NCBI RefSeq assembly: GCF_035627495.1 | Contig: NZ_DASPLO010000197.1 | Span: forward strand, 10,682-74,681 | DNA length: 64,000 nt | DNA from: Methylocaldum sp035627495 | Lineage (GTDB): Bacteria > Pseudomonadota > Gammaproteobacteria > Methylococcales > Methylococcaceae | Reading direction: 5' to 3' | In this document: positions 29,322-37,672 of the stretch, in pieces | How positions within the stretch are numbered: the stretch's first letter is position 1 | How the letters are laid out: each line of letters begins with the position of its first letter | Program-made: the position numbers and the translations under genes | Notes under the pieces: generated by a model | The model's input: the letters and a program-made list of their open reading frames with translations, nothing else | The model's database searches: none | Told to the model about the DNA's origin: nothing

Positions 29322-30779
29322 ATGTCCGCAAGAAACACCGTCAAATCCATTCAAGACATCATGCGCCAGGATGTCGGCGTCGATGGCGACGCTCAGCGCC
29401 TTTCCCAGCTTTGCTGGATGTTTTTCCTCAAGATCATCGACGACCAGGATCAGCAACTGGAAGTCATGCAGGACAACTACCGCTCGCCCATCCCGGAGCG
29501 CCTGCAATGGCGCACCTGGGCGGCTAATCCGGAAGGCATCACCGGCAATCCGCTGATCGAGTTCATCAACGGCGATCTGTTCCCGTCGCTCAAGGAGCTG
29601 CCGGCCATCGGGCGCTCGGCCAACCGTGCCCGCGTGGTGCGCGGCGTGTTCGAGGACGCCTACAACTACATGAAGTCCGGCCAGCTCATGCGGCAGGTCG
29701 TCAACAAGATCAACATGGTCGACTTCAACAACCTGGCCGAGCGCAAGCACTTCGGCGACATTTACGAGCAACTGCTCAACGACCTGCAAAGCGCCGGCAA
29801 CGCGGGCGAGTATTACACCCCGCGCGCCGTGACCGCCTTCATGGTCGACCGCATCGACCCCAAGCCCGGCGAAACCCTGTTCGACCCCTCCTGCGGCACA
29901 GGCGGATTTCTCACCTGCGCCATCCGCCACATGCGCGACCGCTACGTGAAAAAGATCGAGGACGAGCAAGCCTTGCAAGGAGCCTTGCAGGCCGTCGAGA
30001 AGAAGCCCTTGCCGCACATGCTCTGCGTCACCAACATGCTGCTGCACGGCATCGAAGACCCCAGCTTCGTGCGCCACGACAATACCCTGGCGCGATCCTA
30101 CGTCAGCTACGCGCAATCCGACCGGGTGGACATCATCCTCACCAATCCGCCTTTCGGCGGGCGCGAGGAAGACGGCATCGAGTCCAACTTTCCCGCCCAC
30201 TTCCGCACCAAGGAAACCGCCGACCTGTTCCTGGCGCTGTTCATCCGCCTGCTGAAGCCCGGTGGCCGCGCCGCTATCGTCTTGCCAGACGGTTCACTGT
30301 TCGGCGAAGGCGTGAAAACCCGGCTCAAGGAACAACTACTGCAAGAGTGCAACCTGCACACCATCGTGCGCCTGCCGAACAGCGTCTTCAAACCCTATGC
30401 CTCCATCGGCACCAACCTGCTGTTCTTCGAGAAGGGCGAGCCGACGCGGGAAGTCTGGTTTTACGAGCACCGCGTGCCCGAAGGCCAGAAAGCTTATTCC
30501 ATGACCAGGCCGATCAGGTTCGAGCACCTGAAGGGCTGCATCGACTGGTGGGGCGGGGCAGGGCGCCAGGACCGGCAGGCCACCGAGCAGGCATGGAAGG
30601 TCGGCATAGTCGAGATCAAGGCGCGCAATTACAACCTCGACTTCAAGAACCCGCACACCGTCGCCGACGACCACGGCGACCCGCAGGAACTGCTGGCCCG
30701 ACTGGAAGCCGCCGAGGCACAAACCGCCGCCCTGCGCGACCAGTTGAAGAACATCCTGGCCGAGGCGCTGCTGCGATGA
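29322..30779 (+). CDS. hsdM: Type I restriction-modification system, M (N6-adenine methyltransferase) subunit
   Basis: A 485-residue adenine methyltransferase subunit. The N-terminal HsdM helical domain (LSQLCWMFFLKIIDDQDQQ) is followed by the methylase core with the AdoMet motif FDPSCGTGGFL and catalytic NPPF. EYYTPRAV and KPGGRAAIVLPDG are typical of the family. The stop overlaps the hsdS ATG as ATGA, so M and S are coupled. The upstream gap to hsdR is occupied by a repeat element that ends 12 bp before the ATG, leaving no classical Shine-Dalgarno. Confidence 0.95.
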   Translation: MSARNTVKSIQDIMRQDVGVDGDAQRLSQLCWMFFLKIIDDQDQQLEVMQDNYRSPIPERLQWRTWAANPEGITGNPLIEFINGDLFPSLKELPAIGRSANRARVVRGVFEDAYNYMKSGQLMRQVVNKINMVDFNNLAERKHFGDIYEQLLNDLQSAGNAGEYYTPRAVTAFMVDRIDPKPGETLFDPSCGTGGFLTCAIRHMRDRYVKKIEDEQALQGALQAVEKKPLPHMLCVTNMLLHGIEDPSFVRHDNTLARSYVSYAQSDRVDIILTNPPFGGREEDGIESNFPAHFRTKETADLFLALFIRLLKPGGRAAIVLPDGSLFGEGVKTRLKEQLLQECNLHTIVRLPNSVFKPYASIGTNLLFFEKGEPTREVWFYEHRVPEGQKAYSMTRPIRFEHLKGCIDWWGGAGRQDRQATEQAWKVGIVEIKARNYNLDFKNPHTVADDHGDPQELLARLEAAEAQTAALRDQLKNILAEALLR

Positions 30780-32503
30780 ATGCTGAAATTCTTTTGCGGC
30801 ATTTCGACCGCATCAGCGAAGCGCCGGATGCCATTCCCCGTCTGCGCCGCTTCATTCTCGATCTGGCGGTGCGGGGGAAGCTGGTGGAGCAAGATCTGAA
30901 TGACGAGCCGGCGGAGGAGTTGTTGAAGCGGATTCAGGCTGAGAAGGTGCGGTTGGGTCTCACGCCAAGGCGCCAAGACGCCAAGAAAGGAGAAAAAGGT
31001 AATTCGGAATTTCGTGACGACTTTACAACTGGGCGTGATATGCCTTTTGTGGTTCCAGGTAATTGGCGGTGGAGCCAATTAGCCGAAATAGGTTTCATTA
31101 ACCCCCGTAACACGGCTGCCGATGATCTGCTCGCATCATTCGTTCCGATGCCGATGATCTCCGCTGAATATGGTGTTCCTAACCAGCACGAAGTAAGACC
31201 TTGGGGCGAAATCAAGAGCGGTTACACCCATTTCGCTGAGGGTGATGTTGGTCTGGCTAAGATCACGCCGTGCTTCGAGAACGGCAAGTCCACAGTATTT
31301 CGTCACCTGACCGGCGGCATAGGGGCTGGAACCACGGAGTTGCATATTGTCCGGCCCGTTCTCGTAAATGCCGACTACTTGCTACTTTTCTTGAAATGCC
31401 CCCACTTCATCGATTCTGGCATTCCAAAAATGACTGGTACCGCCGGGCAGAAGCGAGTACCAGCCGAGTATTTCTCCAGATCGCCATTCCCCCTCCCACC
31501 CCTCGCGGAACAACACCGCATCGTCGCCAAGGTCGATGAACTGATGGCGCTGTGCGACCAGTTGGAAGCGGCGCGGAACGAGCGCGAAGCGCGGCGCGAC
31601 CGGCTGGTGGTTGCCAGCCTGCACCAGTTGCAAGACCCGGAAGGTCTCACGCCAAGGCACCAAGACGCCAAGAAAGATAAAGAAGCGGATCAGGAAAACC
31701 TTGGCGCCTTGGCGCCTTGGCGTGAGTCGGTTTTTCTGCAAAACCTCCCGTGCCTCACCACCCGCCCCGAGCACATCAAACAGCTTCGCCAGACCATACT
31801 CAACCTTGCTGTCTGCGGGCGCGTCGTCCCACAAAACCCAAATGACGAATGGGCGGGGGAACTACTGGGCGATCGCCAATTCTGTCCGGATATTGAGCCG
31901 TGGGCATTACCATCCGGTTGGGCTTGGTCTTCATTTGGCTTGATCGGTGAAGTGCTAGGAGGCGGAACTCCGAGCAAAGCGGACCCCGAGTTTTGGAATG
32001 GGTCGATTCCTTGGGTTAGTCCCAAAGATATGAAAGTCGATGTAATTGAGGATACTCAGGACCATATTTCGGAAACGGCGGTTGAGAATTCTGCCACCCG
32101 ACTTATTCCGACCGGTTCTCTCTTGATGGTGGTGCGCGGAATGATTCTGGCCCATTCATTTCCGACGGCAATAACCGCTGTTCCGGTAACCATCAACCAG
32201 GACATGAAAGCTATCGTACCGTTCCGGCCCGAGCTAATCCGAATGCTCATGTTGCTTACCAAAGGGCTTAAACCGGAGATCCTCCGGCTTGTCCTGCGAT
32301 CGACGCATGGCACCTGTAAGTTACTGACTGAGGACCTTTTCTCATTGCCCATCCCCATTCCTCCGCTTCCCGAACAACACCGCATCGTCGCCAAGGTCGA
32401 TGAACTGATGGCCCTGTGCGACCAACTGGAAGCCCAACTCACCGCCACCGAAGCCGACAGCCGCCGCCTGCTCGAAGCCGTGCTGCATGGGGCACTGGCG
32501 TAG
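30776..32503 (+). CDS. hsdS: Type I restriction-modification system, S (specificity) subunit with repeat-derived linkers
   Basis: A 575-residue DNA-recognition subunit. Two target-recognition domains (about residues 80-240 and 370-525) each end in PPL-EQHRIVAKVDELMALCDQLEA, the conserved helical region. The two units also share an N-terminal LAV-G--V motif. Two stretches are encoded by the dispersed CTCACGCCAAGG element: LTPRRQDAKKGEKG (about residues 62-75), a half copy, and LTPRHQDAKKDKEADQENLGALAPWRE (about 291-317), a full copy. Both are in frame. Starts at ATG 30776 overlapping the hsdM stop; the same frame is open far upstream through hsdM, but that is not coding. Confidence 0.93.
   Translation: MNAEILLRHFDRISEAPDAIPRLRRFILDLAVRGKLVEQDLNDEPAEELLKRIQAEKVRLGLTPRRQDAKKGEKGNSEFRDDFTTGRDMPFVVPGNWRWSQLAEIGFINPRNTAADDLLASFVPMPMISAEYGVPNQHEVRPWGEIKSGYTHFAEGDVGLAKITPCFENGKSTVFRHLTGGIGAGTTELHIVRPVLVNADYLLLFLKCPHFIDSGIPKMTGTAGQKRVPAEYFSRSPFPLPPLAEQHRIVAKVDELMALCDQLEAARNEREARRDRLVVASLHQLQDPEGLTPRHQDAKKDKEADQENLGALAPWRESVFLQNLPCLTTRPEHIKQLRQTILNLAVCGRVVPQNPNDEWAGELLGDRQFCPDIEPWALPSGWAWSSFGLIGEVLGGGTPSKADPEFWNGSIPWVSPKDMKVDVIEDTQDHISETAVENSATRLIPTGSLLMVVRGMILAHSFPTAITAVPVTINQDMKAIVPFRPELIRMLMLLTKGLKPEILRLVLRSTHGTCKLLTEDLFSLPIPIPPLPEQHRIVAKVDELMALCDQLEAQLTATEADSRRLLEAVLHGALA
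30959..30990. repeat. Half copy of the CTCACGCCAAGG element inside hsdS
   Basis: Only the left arm is present, nearly identical to the left arm at 29188. It is read in frame as LTPRRQDAKKG, at the junction between the N-terminal helix and the first recognition domain. Confidence 0.85.
31646..31726. repeat. Full copy of the CTCACGCCAAGG element inside hsdS
   Basis: An 81-bp element with both arms (31646-31676 and 31699-31726), in frame and replacing or extending the central linker between the two halves of HsdS. It is translated as LTPRHQDAKK, then a short centre, then LGALAPWRE. Confidence 0.88.
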
Positions 32504-32563
32504 AGCGGAACCGGTGTTTAGCGGTATGATCCAATCTAATCTTCGTATCGACAGGATCACGCC

Positions 32564-32809
32564 ATGAGCACGCTGACGCTGGAAATTCCCGAGGAACTGG
32601 ATGCCGCTTTGCGCGCGGCGAGCGCGAGGCGACGCGTGCATCCATCGACCTTGGTGCGGGAGGTATTGGAAAAGGCTCTGGCTTCGGAAGCAGAGCAACC
32701 TGCCGCCGCCAGTCAATGGTTGTCGCGCTGGCGCGGAAGCTTGCGGGATATGCCGGAAGCCGACGACGAAGCGCGCTTGGCTCACCTGTTGAAAAAGCAC
32801 TTGCGCTGA
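32564..32809 (+). CDS. Antitoxin with ribbon-helix-helix-like N-terminus
   Basis: An 81-residue putative antitoxin. The first about 45 residues (MSTLTLEIPEELDAALRAAS, then HPSTLVREVLEKAL) match the CopG/Arc RHH pattern; the rest is a flexible charged tail that would bind the toxin. It is followed after 7 bp by a PIN-domain toxin gene, the usual antitoxin-first order. Such proteins repress their own promoter. It sits 60 bp after the hsdS stop. Confidence 0.85.
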   Translation: MSTLTLEIPEELDAALRAASARRRVHPSTLVREVLEKALASEAEQPAAASQWLSRWRGSLRDMPEADDEARLAHLLKKHLR

Positions 32810-32816
32810 GACCGTC

Positions 32817-33227
32817 ATGCGCCTGCTGCTCGACATCAACATTTTTCTCGACGTGGCGTGCCAGCGCCCCGGCGAACCGGCTTCGTCGGCCTTGATCGCC
32901 AGTTGCGGCAAGACCAACGAGGCGTGGTTGGCTTGGCATTCGGCGGCGACCTTGGCTTATTTGATCGAGCGTCAGCAATCGGCAGACCAAGCCCGCGCGT
33001 TCATCGCGGATTTGCTGAGTTGGGCGCGGGTTGCAACCACTAGCCACGATGATGCATTGCGTGCCCTGGAGTGGCCCATGTCCGATTTTGAAGACGCCCT
33101 GCAAGCCTCCGCAGCGCTGGCGTGCGGTGCGGCTTATATCATTACCCGCAATGGCCGCGATTTTGCGGGCTCGCCTGTTCCGGCCATTACGCCGGAAGAT
33201 TTCTTGTCCCTATATCCGGCAACCTGA
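32817..33227 (+). CDS. PIN-domain toxin (VapC-like ribonuclease)
   Basis: A 136-residue PIN-domain protein. The acidic metal ligands are visible as LLDINIFLD near the N-terminus, the middle Glu region (TLAYLIERQ), and DFEDALQASAAL with ITRNGRDF near the C-terminus. PIN toxins cleave RNA and are neutralised by the cognate antitoxin encoded directly upstream. The pair lies between hsdS and a duplicated hsdS 3' end (33249-33322), suggesting insertion by recombination. Confidence 0.87.
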   Translation: MRLLLDINIFLDVACQRPGEPASSALIASCGKTNEAWLAWHSAATLAYLIERQQSADQARAFIADLLSWARVATTSHDDALRALEWPMSDFEDALQASAALACGAAYIITRNGRDFAGSPVPAITPEDFLSLYPAT

Positions 33228-33239
33228 TTCTTATGTCCC

Positions 33240-33322
33240 CCACCCGCAGCCGCCTGCTCGAAGCCGTGCTGCATGAGGAGCTGGCCCCGACGTTGACCTT
33301 AGCCACGGAGGAAGCGGCTTGA
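33240..33322 (+). pseudogene. Duplicated 3' end of an hsdS gene
   Basis: Encodes SRLLEAVLHEELAPTLTLATEEAA and a stop, matching the C-terminus of HsdS (SRRLLEAVLHGALA). The DNA at 33249-33275 is identical to 32463-32489 over 27 bases. It lies directly after the PIN toxin gene and has no start of its own. It is probably the original hsdS tail, displaced when the toxin-antitoxin pair arrived. Confidence 0.8.
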
Positions 33323-33387
33323 ATGGTAGCGTGGTCCCGGCCTTCGCCCGCTACATCGGCATCGACTATTCCGGCGCGGAGAGCACG
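33319..33387 (+). pseudogene. Short N-terminal remnant resembling a DUF429-type protein
   Basis: After an overlapping TTGAATGG, the frame reads RYIGIDYSGAEST, the usual opening of DUF429-like (RNase H-fold) proteins. It is then interrupted by a hairpin repeat. The 135-codon open frame continuing to 33726 consists of translated repeats. The family match rests on this short motif only. Confidence 0.4.
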
Positions 33388-33471
33388 GTAGGGCGGGTTA
33401 GGCGGTACTCCGCCGTAACCCGCCGCACACCGCGAAAAGGCGGGTTACGCGAGTACGCTAACCCGCCCTAC
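33388..33471. repeat. Hairpin repeat, GTAGGGCGGGTTAG...CTAACCCGCCCTAC family
   Basis: An 84-bp element whose ends are reverse complements, with an internal pair GGCGGTAC/CCGCCGTAACC. Related elements are at 42168-42361 and 60292-60539. All three lie between genes and have the same end sequence type. Confidence 0.85.
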
Positions 33472-33519
33472 GACGCTACCGTCTTATCCCAGTTTACGAG
33501 ACAAGTTCACATAGGAGTT

Positions 33520-33596
33520 GTAGGCTGGAATAAGCGTCAGCGTTTCCGGCATTCCCGCGGTTCGCCGGGAACGGCTGGCGCCTTATCCCGGCCTAC
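33520..33596. repeat. Hairpin repeat, GTAGGCTGGAATAAGC...TTATCCCGGCCTAC family
   Basis: A 77-bp element with complementary ends. Relatives are at 40757-40881 (two arms) and 42528-42560 (left half only). Confidence 0.82.
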
Positions 33597-33732
33597 AAGC
33601 TGCGCGGGGGCGCTACTCCGAACCGGAAAATACTCTAACCGACCGTGCGGTTTCCTGCGTCTTGATGAGGCTCTGCTCGTCCTCATCCTTTCGGCTCGTT
33701 TCAGGATTGGAAAGAACTTGGACTGACCGATA

Positions 33733-33757
33733 TAAAAAAGCCCCGAGTCCGGGGCTT
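33733..33757 (-). terminator. Rho-independent terminator of nifL-nifA
   Basis: On the minus strand a 7-bp stem AAGCCCC/GGGGCTT with a short loop is followed by a run of T. It lies about 35 bp past the nifA stop. Confidence 0.85.
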
Positions 33758-33792
33758 GCAAAAGGGATGCGGTACGGCTTGATGGTACGCCG

Positions 33793-35322
33793 TTAAATCC
33801 GCTTCATCTTGATATTGAGGATTCGTACGCGGTAGGCGATTTGGCGTGGCGTCATGTTCAACAACCGGGCGGCCTTGGCTTGCACCCAGCCGGTTTGTTC
33901 CAGGGCGGCGATGACCTGCTCTCTTTCGTCCATCCCGTCGAGATTGAATTCCGGCTTTTGTCCGGACGGTCCGGCAACCGAAATTTCGTCTTCCAATCCG
34001 GTCATGGCGATGATCTCGCGGTCGATGACCCCGTCGGGACTCATGATGGCCGCACGCTCCAGGGTGTTTTCCAGTTCCCGGACATTGCCCGGCCAATCAT
34101 GACGCATCAGTAGCCGGATGCCGCTTTCCTTTATTTCCAGCGGCCGGCCGCCCTGCTGTTGGGAGATGCGCGTGAGCAGGAACTGCGCGAGTTCGGGAAT
34201 GTCTTCGAGCCGCTCCCGCAGCGCCGGCATGAAGATCGGCATCACGTTGAGGCGATAGTAGAGATCTTCCCGGAAACGGCCGGCTTCGACTTCTTCCTCC
34301 AGATTGCGATTGGTGGCGGCGATGACGCGGACCTGCACCTTGAGCGTCTGGGAGCCCCCCACCCGGTCGAATTCTCCTTCCTGGATGATGCGCAGCAGTT
34401 TGGCCTGGAACGTGGGGGACGTTTCGCCGATTTCGTCCAGGAAGATCGTGCCTTGGTTGGCCAGTTCGAAGCGCCCCTTGCGCTGGCTGATGGCGCCGGA
34501 AAATGCGCCTTTTTCATGGCCGAACAGCTCCGATTCCAGCAGATTGTCCGGGAGCGCGGCGCAATTGAGCTTGACGAAGGGACCGCCGGCGCAGGCCGAG
34601 TTGTAATGGATGGCGTTGGCGATCGCCTCCTTGCCGGTGCCGGACTCGCCGCGTATCAGCACGGTGGTGTTCCATTTCGCGACCTGCCGGACCAGTTCGA
34701 AAACCCGCAGCATGGCGGGAGTGCGGCCGACGATGTTGTCGAAGCCGTAATTCCGGCGGAGGCTTTGTTTCAATTGGTCGCGCTCCGCGGCCAGATCAAG
34801 CTGCTTTTGCTCCATGCTGCGCAGAAGACCCACGCTTTGGGCGATCAGGTTGGCGACCATTTCCAGAAAGCGGGCGCGCGTGCCGAGCAATTTCGAATCC
34901 ACGGGCTGCGCCGCTAATACGCCGACCAATTCGTCTTCACCGACCCGGATGGGCGATCCGATAAACGGCAGTGCCGGATCGTACAGGCCCAGCCTGCCCA
35001 GGAAACGGGGCTCGTCGGCAATGCGTTCCACCACAATAGTGCAACCCGCGTCCAGAATGGTGCCCATGAGTCCTTCCCCCGGCTCGTAGCGAACCGGTTT
35101 CCGGGTTTCGACGCCGTCGCTGCGCAGCACGCAGCAGACCTCCAGCGCGTCACTCTCCTGTTCCCGCAAAGCCAGCATTCCGGAGCGCATGTCGGCGCGC
35201 TCCTGCAATATCTCCAGAATGCCTTCCAGTTTAGCCTTCAGCCCCGAGGGGCGGTTGAGGACCTGGCTGACCTGGTAGAGGGCGTCCAGCTCGCGTTCGA
35301 TCAGTTGGGTACGTTCATCCAT
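33793..35322 (-). CDS. nifA: NifA, sigma54-dependent activator, NifL-partnered type
   Basis: A 509-residue transcription activator of nif genes. It has an N-terminal GAF domain (about 20-175), a central AAA+ domain with GESGTGKE (Walker A), a GAFSGA loop (the usual GAFTGA, Thr to Ser), DEIGE and WPGNVRELENTLERAA, and a C-terminal Fis-type HTH (AKAARLLNMTPRQIAYRVRILN). It lacks cysteines in the interdomain linker, like Azotobacter/Klebsiella NifA, whose activity is controlled by NifL. Its ATG overlaps the nifL stop by 8 bp, consistent with stoichiometric synthesis. A second, cysteine-containing NifA is encoded at 42829-44460. Confidence 0.95.
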   Translation of the reverse strand: MDERTQLIERELDALYQVSQVLNRPSGLKAKLEGILEILQERADMRSGMLALREQESDALEVCCVLRSDGVETRKPVRYEPGEGLMGTILDAGCTIVVERIADEPRFLGRLGLYDPALPFIGSPIRVGEDELVGVLAAQPVDSKLLGTRARFLEMVANLIAQSVGLLRSMEQKQLDLAAERDQLKQSLRRNYGFDNIVGRTPAMLRVFELVRQVAKWNTTVLIRGESGTGKEAIANAIHYNSACAGGPFVKLNCAALPDNLLESELFGHEKGAFSGAISQRKGRFELANQGTIFLDEIGETSPTFQAKLLRIIQEGEFDRVGGSQTLKVQVRVIAATNRNLEEEVEAGRFREDLYYRLNVMPIFMPALRERLEDIPELAQFLLTRISQQQGGRPLEIKESGIRLLMRHDWPGNVRELENTLERAAIMSPDGVIDREIIAMTGLEDEISVAGPSGQKPEFNLDGMDEREQVIAALEQTGWVQAKAARLLNMTPRQIAYRVRILNIKMKRI

Positions 35323-36910
35323 GGTCGGACGGCCTCATCGGTGCGAACGGCGTGTTGTGGATGTTGAACTGGATACGCACTCGGCAGCCGTCACGATAGC
35401 TCGGGTCGATCCGGATAAGACCGAGGTGGTGATTGATGACTTCCTGGGCCATGGTCAAGCCTGTGCCGGAATGCCCCGCGTGGCCATCGTTCTTGGTCGA
35501 GAAAAACGGCTCGAAGACCTTGATGCGCAGCTCGTCGGGAATGCCGGGACCGGTATCCTCGATAGAGACATGCAGCAAATGATCGTCGGACCAGGTGGAA
35601 ATGCGCAGTTCACGCGTGACGATGCCGCTTTGGTTCATCGCCTCGATGGCATTTTCAATGATTTGCTTGAACATAGTGCGCAGATGGCACTCCTGTCCCA
35701 TCAAAGCGGGCAGAACCGGGGTCGGTTTCCAGTCGACGACGATGCCGCTGGCCAGGAGGCGTTCGGTTAGCAGCACGATGGTTTCGTGCAGAAGCTGGTT
35801 CAGGTTGACCGGCGTCATGGCCGATGTGTTGTTTTCCGGGATGCATTTTTTCATGAGGGCGATGGACTGTTCGCCGGCCCGTCGAATCTGGTCCAGGATG
35901 TCGGCGAGAGCGCTGTTTCGCGGATCCGGTCCCCGCCGCGTCAACATGGTCGTGGCCGCGTTGAGCAAATTGATGGGGCCTTGGATGTGATGAATGGCGC
36001 CCGAGAGGGTTTCGCGAATGCGCTGAATTTTCTCCTCCTCCGCCATCAGCGCTTTAAGGGCGTTGACGCGGATTTCCTCGCCATGCTTCTTCTGCTGGGT
36101 GATGTCCGTCAGGGTCAGCAGCAGATAGGTATGGCGGTTTTCGTGAAAGAACGCTTCGATACGATCGTCTTCCTGGCTGAACCAGGTGCCGGCGCAGGCG
36201 TACCAACGGGGCGCGTGATGGCCGCCCCGATCGAATCGGACTTCACGGTTATGGAAGCCGGATTGTTTCTGTTTCATCCGCTCCCAGTCTTCCGCCATGT
36301 CTTCCCGCAGGATGTCGATGAATGTCCGGGCCGGATCGTTGAGGCCCAAATCGCTGGACAAGGTCTTGTACATCTGATTGTCGAGTACCACGCGGTCGGT
36401 CTCATCCAGGAGCACGGTCGCTACGGGAATCGAATCGACCACGGTTTCGATGAGCACCTTTTGTTGGTTGACCCGTTGCTCCAGCCGGTACGTGTCGGTG
36501 ATATCGCGGTGCATCCCGATGTAATGGGTGGTCACGTGCCGGGCGTTCAGAATGGGGGCGATGGTCAGATCCGCCAAGTAGCGGCGGCCGTCCTTGTGGC
36601 GGTTGAGCAGATAGCCCTGCCAGGTCTGTTGTGCTTTTAAACGGCTCCAAAGCTCCTCATACACCGCTTTCGGCGTTTTCTTGTCGGACAACATGGATTC
36701 GTTGTGTCCGATGCTCTCTTCCGGTGCATAGCCGGTGATACGGGAGAATGCCTGGTTCACATACAGAATATTGGCTCTGTCGTCCGTGATGGAGATGGCC
36801 ACCGGTGCCTGTTCGACGGTTTCCGCGAATAGGGCGAGCATCCGATCCTCGGTGGGTGCGGGTTCGGCGGATGGCTCGGATGACGGGTGGCTGGGAGGAT
36901 GTTTGGACAT
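35315..36910 (-). CDS. nifL: NifL, redox/nitrogen-sensing regulator of NifA
   Basis: A 531-residue anti-activator. The first PAS domain (about 25-145, with ITDDRANILYVNQAFSRITGY, flavin-binding in Azotobacter NifL) is followed by a second PAS, a HisKA-like segment (AIHHIQGPINLLNAATTML) and a GHKL ATP-binding domain (NAIEAMNQSG, DTGPGIPDE, GTGLTMAQ). It inhibits NifA under oxygen or fixed nitrogen. The start at 36910 (MSKHPPS) is preferred over upstream in-frame ATGs because a GG-N10-GC sigma54-like element at 36943-36958 would place the transcript start near 36932. Azotobacter NifL is of similar length. Confidence 0.94.
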   Translation of the reverse strand: MSKHPPSHPSSEPSAEPAPTEDRMLALFAETVEQAPVAISITDDRANILYVNQAFSRITGYAPEESIGHNESMLSDKKTPKAVYEELWSRLKAQQTWQGYLLNRHKDGRRYLADLTIAPILNARHVTTHYIGMHRDITDTYRLEQRVNQQKVLIETVVDSIPVATVLLDETDRVVLDNQMYKTLSSDLGLNDPARTFIDILREDMAEDWERMKQKQSGFHNREVRFDRGGHHAPRWYACAGTWFSQEDDRIEAFFHENRHTYLLLTLTDITQQKKHGEEIRVNALKALMAEEEKIQRIRETLSGAIHHIQGPINLLNAATTMLTRRGPDPRNSALADILDQIRRAGEQSIALMKKCIPENNTSAMTPVNLNQLLHETIVLLTERLLASGIVVDWKPTPVLPALMGQECHLRTMFKQIIENAIEAMNQSGIVTRELRISTWSDDHLLHVSIEDTGPGIPDELRIKVFEPFFSTKNDGHAGHSGTGLTMAQEVINHHLGLIRIDPSYRDGCRVRIQFNIHNTPFAPMRPSDHG

Positions 36911-36942
36911 GTGCGTCTCTTCGGTGCAATTTTCATTGGCAT

Positions 36943-36958
36943 AGCAAGACATATGCCG
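36943..36958 (-). promoter_or_regulatory. Candidate sigma54 promoter of nifL-nifA
   Basis: On the minus strand CGGCATATGTCTTGCT has GG and GC separated by exactly 10 bases, with TTGCT at the -12 element. It lies about 33 bp before the proposed nifL start. A TGT-N10-ACA box is at 37041-37056, 84 bp upstream, but that box lies inside a repeat-like region. Confidence 0.5.
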
Positions 36959-37040
36959 CATCCGTGTATTGCCCTGAGAAGCTGTTTTCAAACTACTGCG
37001 CGCCGCCATGCCGGCGTTGCTCAAGGGCTCAAAATCCTCA

Positions 37041-37056
37041 TGTACGCCTCTGTACA
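37041..37056. promoter_or_regulatory. TGT-N10-ACA box upstream of nifL (possible NifA site)
   Basis: Matches the NifA upstream activator consensus exactly and sits at a usual distance from the candidate -24/-12 element. The surrounding sequence resembles the dispersed element at 47154-47260, so the match could be fortuitous. Confidence 0.35.
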
Positions 37057-37420
37057 CTCCGGTTTTTCGCCCTTTCGCGCCTTGTCCCGACGTCGCTCGT
37101 GACGTTTGAATACAGCTTCTATGAGCCTTGGCATCCTATCCGCCGGCATTCGGCCGAACCGATATCTCCGGGTTTTCGGTACGGCTTTATGGCAAGACCG
37201 ACAAAGACGGAGACGGGTAGGGCGGATGTGCCACCGCGACACGTCTCCAGCACCTGGTCTTCCGGAGAAAGCCGCGCCGAATAGACGGATGACGGAGTAG
37301 GGTGGTACTGGCACGGGGTGTGGCAAACGTCCGGTCAAGCGGCTTGATGAATCCGAGATGAGCGACTACATACCACTAGACCATTTTCGAATCCGATGTA
37401 TGGGTTTTCTCTTACCCCGT

Positions 37421-37672
37421 ATGGCGCGCCCGAGCATCGCCGCCTGGAGCCGGATCAGCCCAGAGGGGCGCGCGAAGGATCGCGCGCGGCGACAAAGGCA
37501 CAGGGAGGGTGCCTTTTGTCGCCCCCGGCTCCAGGCGGCGATGCTCGGGCGCGCCATCCGGGTGCCCTTTTCTTTGGTTTCTTTCTTTTGGGCAAGCAAA
37601 AGAAAGAAACTCGCCTGCGGGGCGAGACCCGCTCCAAACTAAGTCGCCGCCAATGGCGGCTTCCTTTTCTAT
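37421..37672. repeat. Compound repeat with a perfect 31-bp inverted repeat
   Basis: Arms at 37421-37451 and 37527-37557 are perfect reverse complements around a 75-bp centre. To the right comes a second palindromic part built on TTTCTTTCTTTTGGG/AAAAGAAAGAAAC and the GGGGCGAGACCCGCTC then CGCCGCCAATGGCGG blocks. The latter blocks recur at 53185-53400 and partly at 51756-52146. Confidence 0.85.

Noticed and set aside
30347..30775. Upstream extension of hsdS over hsdM
   Set aside because: Same frame but it covers hsdM codons; the ATGA overlap at 30776 gives a normal HsdS start.
29188..31726. Repeated CTCACGCCAAGG units as a CRISPR array
   Set aside because: Irregular spacing, palindromic full elements, location in and between hsd genes, no cas genes.
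33319..33726. 135-codon open frame as a gene
   Set aside because: Beyond the first 23 codons it is translated hairpin repeat DNA.
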